From positions 137,908 through 201,907 of the forward strand of contig JAIUNW010000008.1 of assembly GCA_020161535.1 (NCBI GenBank): a stretch of DNA of 64,000 nucleotides. Direction: 5' to 3'. This stretch comes from Bacteroidota bacterium. Lineage in GTDB: Bacteria > Bacteroidota > Bacteroidia > Chitinophagales > Chitinophagaceae. Position numbers and translations under genes: made by a program. Below, one piece after another: positions 25,606 through 33,034 of the stretch. Below the pieces are notes generated by a model. That model worked only from the letters and a program-made list of their open reading frames with translations. It searched no databases and was not told where the DNA came from. Position 1 is the stretch's first letter. Each line of letters starts with the position of its first letter.

Positions 25606-26388
25606 ATGGATTTGTCGTTGAAAGGAAAGAAGGCATTGGTTTGCGGCAGCAGCCAGGGCATTGGCCTGGCCGTGGCCCAGGAGTTGGCCAGCCTGGGTGC
25701 ACAATGTGTATTGCTGGCCCGCAACGAAGACCGGCTGAAAGCAGCGCTGCAAACATTGGCAGTGACTGATCAGCCGCACCAATATGCAGTTGCCGATTTT
25801 AGCGACCCCAACACCGTGCGAAAAGCCGTAACGCCCCTGGTGCAGGCGGGCGATTTTCATGTATTGATTAATAATACCGGTGGCCCCGCACCCGGCCCCC
25901 TGGTGGAGGCCCCCGCAGATGCGTTTGAAAATGCTTTCCGCCAGCATGTGGTCATCAACCAGTTGCTCGCCCAGTTGTTGTTGCCGGGCATGATCAAACA
26001 AAAATATGGTCGCATTGTAAACATCGTTTCTACCTCGGTGAAAGTGCCCTTGCCTGCTCTGGGTGTTTCCAATACCATAAGAGCTACAGTAGCTTCCTGG
26101 GCCAAATCGCTCAGCAACGAAGTGGCTGTTCACGGTATCACGGTCAACAATGTTTTACCCGGCTATACCAGTACGGCCAGACTCGATCAACTCACGGCTG
26201 TGCTTGCCGAAAAAAAGGGCATCAGTGTAGCCGAGCAAATGAATATCATGGCAGAGTCGGTGCCGATGGGGCGCATTGGCACTGTAGAGGAAGTAGCGGC
26301 GATGGCGGCATTTTTGTGTACCCCCGCGGCTAGTTATGTAAATGGTGTATCTGTTCGGGTTGACGGCGGGCGTACCGGAAGCATTTGA
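25606..26388 (+). CDS. Short-chain dehydrogenase/reductase, atypical active site
   Basis: The 260-residue protein has the NAD(P) motif CGSSQGIGLAVAQELASLG and the NNTGGPAPG strand. The catalytic Ser lies in IVNIVSTSVKVPLP. Where classical SDRs have YxxxK, this one reads LGVSNTIRATVASWAK, lacking both Tyr and Lys. The end VNGVSVRVDGGRTGSI is normal. It is often labelled 3-oxoacyl-ACP reductase, but its activity is doubtful given the missing residues. Neighbours are a GDPD lipoprotein (2 bp) and pyrF (37 bp). Confidence 0.88.
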   Translation: MDLSLKGKKALVCGSSQGIGLAVAQELASLGAQCVLLARNEDRLKAALQTLAVTDQPHQYAVADFSDPNTVRKAVTPLVQAGDFHVLINNTGGPAPGPLVEAPADAFENAFRQHVVINQLLAQLLLPGMIKQKYGRIVNIVSTSVKVPLPALGVSNTIRATVASWAKSLSNEVAVHGITVNNVLPGYTSTARLDQLTAVLAEKKGISVAEQMNIMAESVPMGRIGTVEEVAAMAAFLCTPAASYVNGVSVRVDGGRTGSI

Positions 26389-26413
26389 TGCGGGTTGCTT
26401 CAGCCGGATGTGC

Positions 26414-26421
26414 TAATTTTG
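26414..26421 (+). promoter_or_regulatory. -7 promoter box at the pyrF start
   Basis: TAATTTTG matches TAnnTTTG and lies 4 bp before the pyrF ATG at 26426. A transcript from it would be nearly leaderless. A possible upstream TTG (26395-26397) is 16 bp away, slightly short. Confidence 0.35.
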
Positions 26422-26425
26422 CGCC

Positions 26426-27226
26426 ATGAACAGAAGCGAGCTCGTTAACCGGATCAGATCAACGAAGTCTTTTTTATGTGTGGGCCTGGATACCGATCCC
26501 GATAAATTGCCAGCTGCGTTGAAAGGCAAAAAAGACGCTGTGCTTGCTTTCAATAAAGCCATTATCGACGCTACTGCCCCTTATTGTGTGGCCTATAAAA
26601 TCAACACTGCTTTTTATGAAGCCTATGGCGTAAAGGGATGGGAAATCATGGAAGCCACCAAGGCCCATATTCCGGCCACGCATTTTACCATTGCCGATGC
26701 GAAAAGAGGGGATATCGGTAATACCAGCAGCCAGTATGCCAAAGCTTTTTTTGACACACTCGGATTTGATGCAGTAACCGTGGCACCTTATATGGGCGCC
26801 GACAGCGTGCGACCCTTTCTTGAACACAAAAACAAATGGACCATTGTACTCGGGCTTACGTCCAATAGTGGTGCCGCCGATTTTGAATTGCAGAAAATGG
26901 GCGATGAGTTGCTCTATGAAAAAGTGATGCGTACCGTGCGTAGCTGGGGATCGCCCGAGAACCTGATGTTTGTAGTAGGCGCTACGCAAGCTGATTCTTT
27001 CGTGAATATCCGTCGTCTTTTACCCGATCATTTTTTCCTGGTGCCTGGTGTTGGTGCGCAGGGGGGTAGCCTTAGTGAGATTGCACAAAAGGCCCGCAAC
27101 AAAGAAACCGGCTTGCTGGTCAATGCAAGTCGCGCGGTCATCTTTGCGTCTTCGGGCGATGACTACGTTGAAGCGGCTGCACTCGCTGCAAAAAATTATC
27201 AAATAGAAATGTCTTCATTCATTTAG
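26426..27226 (+). CDS. pyrF: Orotidine 5'-phosphate decarboxylase
   Basis: PyrF catalyses the last step of UMP synthesis, decarboxylation of OMP. The 266-residue protein has FLCVGLDTDPDKLP at the N-terminus, the catalytic IADAKRGDIGNTSSQYAKAF with Asp-Lys-Asp residues, VAPYMGADSVRPFL and LVPGVGAQGGSL. This long form with DAKRGDIG is the type-2 OMP decarboxylase found in Bacteroidota. Acyl-CoA dehydrogenase follows 17 bp later. Confidence 0.95.
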   Translation: MNRSELVNRIRSTKSFLCVGLDTDPDKLPAALKGKKDAVLAFNKAIIDATAPYCVAYKINTAFYEAYGVKGWEIMEATKAHIPATHFTIADAKRGDIGNTSSQYAKAFFDTLGFDAVTVAPYMGADSVRPFLEHKNKWTIVLGLTSNSGAADFELQKMGDELLYEKVMRTVRSWGSPENLMFVVGATQADSFVNIRRLLPDHFFLVPGVGAQGGSLSEIAQKARNKETGLLVNASRAVIFASSGDDYVEAAALAAKNYQIEMSSFI

Positions 27227-27243
27227 TATAAACAACGATTACT

Positions 27244-28422
27244 ATGGCCAACGACCAATTCCAGCACCCGGATTACCTTCTTGTAGATGAGCTATTCACC
27301 GAAGAGCAGATCATGATCAGAGACGCTGTTCGACAGTATGTAAAACAGGAGATATCGCCCATTATCGAAGACTATGCACAACGAGCCGCCTTTCCTGAAC
27401 AAATTGTGCCGCAACTGGGTGCGCTGGGTTGTTTTGGTCCGACGATCCCGGCCGAGTATGGCGGTGGGTCACTCGATTATATTTCTTATGGATTGATGAT
27501 GCAGGAACTCGAAAGAGGTGATAGCGGTGTGCGTTCAACGGCATCGGTGCAAGGTTCTCTGGTCATGTTTCCCATTTATGAATATGGCAGTGAAGAACAA
27601 CGCAGAAAATACTTGCCCAAGCTGGCCAGTGGTGAATGGTTGGGTTGCTTTGGTTTAACCGAACCCAATCATGGTAGCAATCCCGCTGGTATGTTGTCGC
27701 GTATTGTTGACAAGGGCGATCATGTTGTGTTGAATGGTGCAAAAATGTGGATCAGCAATGCGCCCTATGCACAAGTGGCAGTGGTATGGGCTAAAGACGA
27801 AGCCGGCAAAATCAGGGGCATGATTTTGGAACGGGGGATGGAAGGATTTACCACGCCCACCACACATGGCAAATGGAGCTTGCGTGCATCGGCCACCGGT
27901 GAACTGGTTTTCGACAATGTAAAAGTGCCGAAAGAAAACCTGCTGCCGAATGTAAGCGGCTTGAAAGGTCCCCTCGGCTGTTTGACCAAAGCCCGTTATG
28001 GCATTGCCTGGGGCACCGTTGGTGCAGCGATGGATTGTTATCATACCGCCCTGCAATATTCAAAAGAAAGAATTCAATTCGATCGGCCCATTGGTGGCTT
28101 TCAATTGCAACAAAAGAAGCTGGCTGAAATGGTCACTGAAATCACCAAGGCGCAATTGCTAAACTGGCGGGTGGGCACATTGATGAATGAAGGCCGCGCT
28201 ACAGCTGCACAAGTAAGCATGGCAAAGCGAACCGGTTGCGAAGTGGCCCATTTTGTTTGTCGCGAAGCCAGGCAAATGCTCGGCGGTATGGGCATTACCG
28301 GCGAGTTCCCGGTGATGCGGCACATGATGAATATCGAAAGTGTAATTACCTACGAAGGCACACATGATATTCATTTGTTGATCACCGGTATGGATGTGAC
28401 AGGTTTGAATGCATTTAAATAA
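27244..28422 (+). CDS. gcdH: Glutaryl-CoA dehydrogenase-like acyl-CoA dehydrogenase
   Basis: GCDH oxidises and decarboxylates glutaryl-CoA to crotonyl-CoA in lysine and tryptophan breakdown. The 392-residue protein matches GCDH closely in LGCFGLTEPNHGSNPAGM, WSLRASATGELVFDNVKVP, GPLGCLTKARYGIAWGTVGA and MNIESVITYEGTHDIHLLI, which contains the catalytic Glu. An HBD-type dehydrogenase at 21949 could act on the later intermediates. No glutaconyl pathway partner is adjacent. Confidence 0.88.
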   Translation: MANDQFQHPDYLLVDELFTEEQIMIRDAVRQYVKQEISPIIEDYAQRAAFPEQIVPQLGALGCFGPTIPAEYGGGSLDYISYGLMMQELERGDSGVRSTASVQGSLVMFPIYEYGSEEQRRKYLPKLASGEWLGCFGLTEPNHGSNPAGMLSRIVDKGDHVVLNGAKMWISNAPYAQVAVVWAKDEAGKIRGMILERGMEGFTTPTTHGKWSLRASATGELVFDNVKVPKENLLPNVSGLKGPLGCLTKARYGIAWGTVGAAMDCYHTALQYSKERIQFDRPIGGFQLQQKKLAEMVTEITKAQLLNWRVGTLMNEGRATAAQVSMAKRTGCEVAHFVCREARQMLGGMGITGEFPVMRHMMNIESVITYEGTHDIHLLITGMDVTGLNAFK

Positions 28423-28427
28423 GAACG

Positions 28428-28940
28428 ATGCATATTTACCTGATTGGTTTTATGGGCAGTGGCAAATCGCATTGGGGACGATTGCTGAGTAAACAAATCA
28501 ACTGGCCCTATTTTGACCTGGACCAGGTGATTCAGGATAAAGCGGGTAAAACGATTGCGGAGATTTTCGCGCAAGAGGGAGAGGCTTTTTTTCGCCAGTT
28601 GGAGCACGACACGCTTCTTGCACTTTCGCAAAACAAACAGCCCATGATCTTGTCTTGTGGCGGTGGCACACCCTGCTTCTTCAATAATATGGCGGTGATG
28701 AAGCAACAGGGCAAAGTAGTGTGGTTGGATACCGCTGAGCAAGTGTTGCTAGAAAGATTGCAAAAAGAAAAATCACATCGCCCCTTGATACGCGATATTC
28801 CAGACGATGAACTCAGGGCTTTTATCCATACAAAACGCCAGGAAAGAAAAGCCTACTACGAACAGGCCGACATCCAACTGTCGGAAGAAACACTGACCCT
28901 GCCGGCATTGGAAAAAATCTTATTTGACAATGGAAAATAA
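28428..28940 (+). CDS. aroK: Shikimate kinase
   Basis: The enzyme phosphorylates shikimate in aromatic amino-acid synthesis. The 170-residue protein has the Walker A loop GFMGSGKSHWGRLLS at about residues 8-22, the DLDQVIQDKAGKTIAEIFAQ shikimate-binding segment, FFRQLEHDTL, and SCGGGTPCF. Residues KSHRPLI contain the lid arginine. The next gene overlaps its stop by 11 bp. Confidence 0.94.
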   Translation: MHIYLIGFMGSGKSHWGRLLSKQINWPYFDLDQVIQDKAGKTIAEIFAQEGEAFFRQLEHDTLLALSQNKQPMILSCGGGTPCFFNNMAVMKQQGKVVWLDTAEQVLLERLQKEKSHRPLIRDIPDDELRAFIHTKRQERKAYYEQADIQLSEETLTLPALEKILFDNGK

Positions 28941-29331
28941 ACTGACCAAAAAAATGCTTCGCTCGGCCGCTGTTTTGGGCGCGCTGGCCGTAATACTTGG
29001 TGCTTTTGGTGCCCATGGCCTGAAACAAATTGTGCCGGCCGAAAGCATAACAACCTTTGAAACCGGAGTTCGATACCAGTTTTACCATGTATTTGCCCTC
29101 GCGTTTTGCGGGCTGTTTTATATGCACCATCCATCGGTATGGGTAGGCCGGGCTGCTATCTGTTTTGAGATTGGTATTCTTTTGTTCAGTGGGTCTTTGT
29201 ATTTGCTCACGGCATTGAAAGCAACGAGTACGGTGGGGCTGGGTGGCCTGGGTATAATTACCCCCATCGGCGGACTATTCTTTATCGCAGGCTGGCTCTT
29301 GCTGGCCTGGGCGGTGCAGAAATCGCTCTAG
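28930..29331 (+). CDS. DUF423 family small membrane protein
   Basis: From ATG 28930 the protein has 133 residues and four hydrophobic helices (AAVLGALAVILGAFGAHGL, FALAFCGLFYMH, ICFEIGILLFSGSLYLLTAL, GLFFIAGWLLLAW). The GAFGAHGL and FETGVRYQFYHV blocks are typical of the DUF423/YgdD family, whose function is unknown. It overlaps the end of aroK by 11 bp, so translational coupling is likely. Confidence 0.92.
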   Translation: MENKLTKKMLRSAAVLGALAVILGAFGAHGLKQIVPAESITTFETGVRYQFYHVFALAFCGLFYMHHPSVWVGRAAICFEIGILLFSGSLYLLTALKATSTVGLGGLGIITPIGGLFFIAGWLLLAWAVQKSL

Positions 29332-29380
29332 GCGCAATAATTGGTGCTTTTATTCGTTAGGAGCGTCAATTGTATTTGTT

Positions 29381-29905
29381 ATGAACCGTGTATTAATAGC
29401 CCTGGGCTTGGCGGCCCTCACCGTTTTGGGTGCTTGTGAAAAAATAAAAGACTTACTGAATTTCTCCATTGCCAATGAGTCGTCTTTTACGGTGTCAAGT
29501 ACAACGCCGATCAATTCGCCGTACACCATTAATACCCCTGATGTTACCACCAACTCGAGCCAGGAATTCGAGAACAACAATACCAATGCCAAGCTGGTCA
29601 AAGAAGTGAAATTGAAATCGCTGACGCTGACCATCACCAACCCATCACAACAGAATTTCAATTTCCTCAAAACCATCCGCATCTATATTTCCAGCACCAA
29701 CAGCAATGAAATTGAGTTGGCTTCACTGGAATCGGTTCCTGCCGGCGTTTCCAGCATTGTACTAACGCCCACCAATAGCCGATTGGATGAATACATCAAA
29801 GCCGACAAATACAGTTTGCGCACCGAAGTGGTAACCGATGAGGTGCTGACCCATGATGTAAGTCTTCGTTGCAACAGTGTGTTTTCGGTAGCAGCCAATT
29901 TATAG
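29381..29905 (+). CDS. Uncharacterised lipoprotein
   Basis: The leader MNRVLIALGLAALTVLGAC ends in a lipobox cysteine. The remaining 155 residues are rich in Ser, Thr and Asn with alternating hydrophobics (LKSLTLTITNPSQQNFNFLK, IRIYISSTNSNEIELASLES), suggesting a beta-sandwich exposed at the membrane. I recognise no characterised family. It sits alone between DUF423 and the FG-GAP protein, all on the same strand. Confidence 0.75.
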   Translation: MNRVLIALGLAALTVLGACEKIKDLLNFSIANESSFTVSSTTPINSPYTINTPDVTTNSSQEFENNNTNAKLVKEVKLKSLTLTITNPSQQNFNFLKTIRIYISSTNSNEIELASLESVPAGVSSIVLTPTNSRLDEYIKADKYSLRTEVVTDEVLTHDVSLRCNSVFSVAANL

Positions 29906-29929
29906 CTGTATATTTAGGAAAACACCGGT

Positions 29930-31072
29930 ATGTTTCAACCCGCACTGTTGGCCATTCTTGTTTTCTCCATCTTATCATCGCAGGGCCAAACGCCTGGGTT
30001 TAAAAAATGGCTTGTTTACGACCAGTTTGTTGCCGAAGGTGCAGCCGTAGCCGATGTAAATGGCGACGGTAAACCTGATATACTTACAGGCCCTTTCTGG
30101 TTTGAAGCCCCACATTGGCAAAAACACCGTATTCACCAGGATACCAGCAATATTATTCCCGGTTATAGCACCAGCTTTCTCAATTATGCCAGCGATGTAA
30201 ACAACGATGGCCGGCCTGATTTGATCCGCTTTGATCAACCAGGCGGCGTTTGTGTTTGGTATGAAAATCCCGGAAAATCAAAAGGCTTGTGGCCTTCACA
30301 TCTAATACTCGCCGATGCAGGTACGGAGAATCCACTGCAGGTCGATGTGAACGGCGATGGTCACGCCGACCTGATCTGCAATGATACCAAAGAACGACAA
30401 GTGGTTTGGCTCGAAGCACCCGCCAAAAAAGGCGATACCGCCTGGCAAAAACATATTATCAGTCGAGATCCTGACCTGGCAACACATCGTTATACCCATG
30501 GCTTGGGCTGGGGCGACCTGAACAAGGATGGCAGGAACGATGTGCTGGTGCGGAATGGATGGTGGGAAGCACCGGCTCGACCGGAAATGGAATCGTGGAC
30601 ATTTCATCCGGCCGACCTGGGCCCCGAATGTGCCAATATGTTTGTGTATGATGTTGACAGCGATGGCGATGCCGATGTGTTGAGCTCTTCTGCACACGAC
30701 TACGGCATTTGGTGGTATGAACAGGTAGCTGTGCAGGATGGTAACCTATTGTTTAAGCAGCATTTGATCAACCGTCAATTTTCTCAATCGCATGGTATGG
30801 CTTTTGTTTATTTGCACAACGACAAACAGCCCTCGTTGGTTACCGGAAAAAGATACCGGGCGCACAACGACAACGATCCTGGCGCTGCAGAACCGGCTGT
30901 ATTGTATGAAATAGCCTTGACGCCCGGCGCCCAGCCGGTGTTCACACCCAAATTGATCGATGACAACAGTGGGATTGGGCTGAGTTTTGTGGTGACCGAT
31001 ATGAATGCCGACAATAAGCCTGATATCGTCGTCTCCAATAAAAAAGGCGTATTCTGCTTTCTGCAACGATAG
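29930..31072 (+). CDS. Secreted FG-GAP/VCBS beta-propeller protein
   Basis: A signal peptide (MFQPALLAILVFSILSSQGQ) leads a 380-residue protein with six calcium-binding-type repeats: DVNGDGKPDIL, DVNNDGRPDLI, DVNGDGHADLI, DLNKDGRNDVL, DVDSDGDADVL and DMNADNKPDIV. This is an FG-GAP/VCBS propeller, usually surface or periplasmic and involved in binding polymers or proteins. The substrate is not visible. Its stop codon directly abuts that of the convergent histidine kinase, with no intergenic base. Confidence 0.88.
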   Translation: MFQPALLAILVFSILSSQGQTPGFKKWLVYDQFVAEGAAVADVNGDGKPDILTGPFWFEAPHWQKHRIHQDTSNIIPGYSTSFLNYASDVNNDGRPDLIRFDQPGGVCVWYENPGKSKGLWPSHLILADAGTENPLQVDVNGDGHADLICNDTKERQVVWLEAPAKKGDTAWQKHIISRDPDLATHRYTHGLGWGDLNKDGRNDVLVRNGWWEAPARPEMESWTFHPADLGPECANMFVYDVDSDGDADVLSSSAHDYGIWWYEQVAVQDGNLLFKQHLINRQFSQSHGMAFVYLHNDKQPSLVTGKRYRAHNDNDPGAAEPAVLYEIALTPGAQPVFTPKLIDDNSGIGLSFVVTDMNADNKPDIVVSNKKGVFCFLQR

Positions 31073-32989
31073 TTATTCCTGCAAGGGAATACGGAGCACA
31101 ATGATGGTTCCGTTGTGGTTGTCGATCGAAAAACTGCCGCCAATATTTTCCATTCTTTTGCGCATATTACTGATGCCATTGCTGAAGAGGCGAATTTCAG
31201 CGGTATTCAACCCGCGACCATTGTCTTTGATGGTGATTTGCAGGTGTTGGTCGACCGAAAAAAATATCTCAACGCGATTTGCATTGGCATGCTTCACAAT
31301 ATTGTTCAACGATTCTTTGATGCAAAGAAAAATATTGCGCCGCTTCTCGCCAGAAATCTCCACGGGAGGAATGGCATCAGGCGGAATTACCTGATATACG
31401 ATATCGGTGTTGTCGAAAAATTCGGCGGCATGGTTGCGCACATAAGCAATGAGGTTGTCAATGCTGTCGTTCGCGCTCTTCATGGTCCAGATGATGGTAT
31501 TCATCTTGCCGATCAGTTCATTGGCGGACTGTGAGATTTTTTCAATTTCCGGCGCGGTATTGTCCTTCATTTTAGCTTTTACCAATTCACTCAGCAGCCG
31601 AATAGCAGTGACTCCCGAGCCCAACTCATCGTGCATATCGGCCGATATCCGGTTTCGCTCTTCCTGTTGTGCTGCCAGTATAACCATTTTACGTTCGATA
31701 CTGTCTTTCTCCACCGCCAGCAGCAACCTTTCTTTTTCACGTGCCCGGGCGCTGATATCCTGTTTTGTTTTATAAGAAAGCGCTACCAGGAAAAATACCA
31801 GTTCAAACAAAACACCTACTTCGTACCAAAAAAGCGAATCATTCATGAGCGTGGCGATCGCGCCCGAAAAACGATAGGTGCTGTTGATGAGGAACAAGGA
31901 TAGGAGTCCGCCGACAAAAAGAAAACAATGCCCGATGGCCACATACCGCAAAATGGCCGACCGAACAAAAAACGCATACCCAATTAAAAAAACCGTACTG
32001 AACGACCAGGCATATTTGACAAGGTTTTCTGTAAGGTTCTCCCACACAAAATGGTTGCTGAAAAAATGCAACCAGCTAAATAGTAGGAGTCCGCAGGCGG
32101 TAATTACCATTTGCGAATGCAGGATGGCATGCAGCAGCGGGAAATCTTTTTTGGATTGCAGAAAGTTTTGTAGAAAAAGAAAGTAGAAAAAAGTGCCGAT
32201 GCCCTGCATCACAAAATCGAAATAGCTTTCAAATAGGTAGTTGGCAGGCAGCGGTGTTCGGTAAAACCATGCTTTGAAAAAAAACATGGTGCCCAGCAAT
32301 AGTGAATACGCGGCATAATACAGAAAGGCGGTGCTGCGATTGGTATAATAATTTGCCAAAGAATAAAAGATCATCATCAGCATGATGCCGCAGATGATAT
32401 AGGTGATGATGATATTCAGCCGTCGATCGTGTTGTAGTTCTGACAGCAGTTGCGGAATATAATAGTCGAAGCAGATAATGGGCTTCAGGGTATTAACGGT
32501 TGTTTTGATGAAATCGACGTACAGTAAGTAGTCGCCCGTTTCACCGGCCGCCAGTTCGAAACCCTTGCCCATTTGCGCGTCGTAACGGCTGTTAATGGCA
32601 AGAACGGGGGCTTCTTCATATTGGCCGGTAGCCGCATTCCGCTTGTAAAGCTTGGACTTACTGACGTAGAAGCCAGGAAGAATAAATAGGCGCTGCGGGC
32701 TGTGCAGGTCGTTGCAGACCGTAAAAGGCATTAAAATGTACTTGCCCACCAATTGGGGCGGCAGTTTTCGGTGCAGCGCTTCGGGAATCGTGCTGGCAGC
32801 GGGTACCTGGCGGAAGGGCTTATCGGCGAAGCTGCCTGAACTGTCAATAAAAATGCCCACCTTGCTATCAATGGATTGCGATAGCTGGATACTGCTTAGA
32901 AAAATGCTGTCGGGCAGCTTTTTCCCAGATTGGCCGTAGACCTTGCCGAAAAGCAGGCAACAGCAGCAAAGCATGGCAAAAATCCGCAT
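31073..32989 (-). CDS. 7TM-DISM sensor histidine kinase
   Basis: From ATG 32989 (MRIFAMLCCCCLLFGKVYGQ) the protein has 638 residues. After a signal peptide it has an extracytoplasmic 7TMR-DISMED2-like sensor domain and seven membrane helices. The kinase core is LytS/NarX-like: HisKA_3 motif NRISADMHDELGSGVTAIRL with the phospho-accepting His, then HATPase with NIVKHANANRVEIFF and DNGRGL. The longer frame to 33148 overlaps ftsK and is rejected. No response regulator lies nearby. Confidence 0.9.
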   Translation of the reverse strand: MRIFAMLCCCCLLFGKVYGQSGKKLPDSIFLSSIQLSQSIDSKVGIFIDSSGSFADKPFRQVPAASTIPEALHRKLPPQLVGKYILMPFTVCNDLHSPQRLFILPGFYVSKSKLYKRNAATGQYEEAPVLAINSRYDAQMGKGFELAAGETGDYLLYVDFIKTTVNTLKPIICFDYYIPQLLSELQHDRRLNIIITYIICGIMLMMIFYSLANYYTNRSTAFLYYAAYSLLLGTMFFFKAWFYRTPLPANYLFESYFDFVMQGIGTFFYFLFLQNFLQSKKDFPLLHAILHSQMVITACGLLLFSWLHFFSNHFVWENLTENLVKYAWSFSTVFLIGYAFFVRSAILRYVAIGHCFLFVGGLLSLFLINSTYRFSGAIATLMNDSLFWYEVGVLFELVFFLVALSYKTKQDISARAREKERLLLAVEKDSIERKMVILAAQQEERNRISADMHDELGSGVTAIRLLSELVKAKMKDNTAPEIEKISQSANELIGKMNTIIWTMKSANDSIDNLIAYVRNHAAEFFDNTDIVYQVIPPDAIPPVEISGEKRRNIFLCIKESLNNIVKHANANRVEIFFSVDQHLQITIKDNGRGLNTAEIRLFSNGISNMRKRMENIGGSFSIDNHNGTIIVLRIPLQE

Positions 32990-33021
32990 GCGCCAAAGTA
33001 CAATTTCTTTGCGTGTAAATG

Positions 33022-33029
33022 TATATTTG
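33022..33029 (+). promoter_or_regulatory. -7 promoter box of ftsK
   Basis: TATATTTG matches TAnnTTTG and lies 5 bp before the ftsK ATG (33035), in a 45-bp divergent gap shared with the kinase gene. No convincing -33 element is visible. Confidence 0.35.
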
Positions 33030-33034
33030 CAGCT

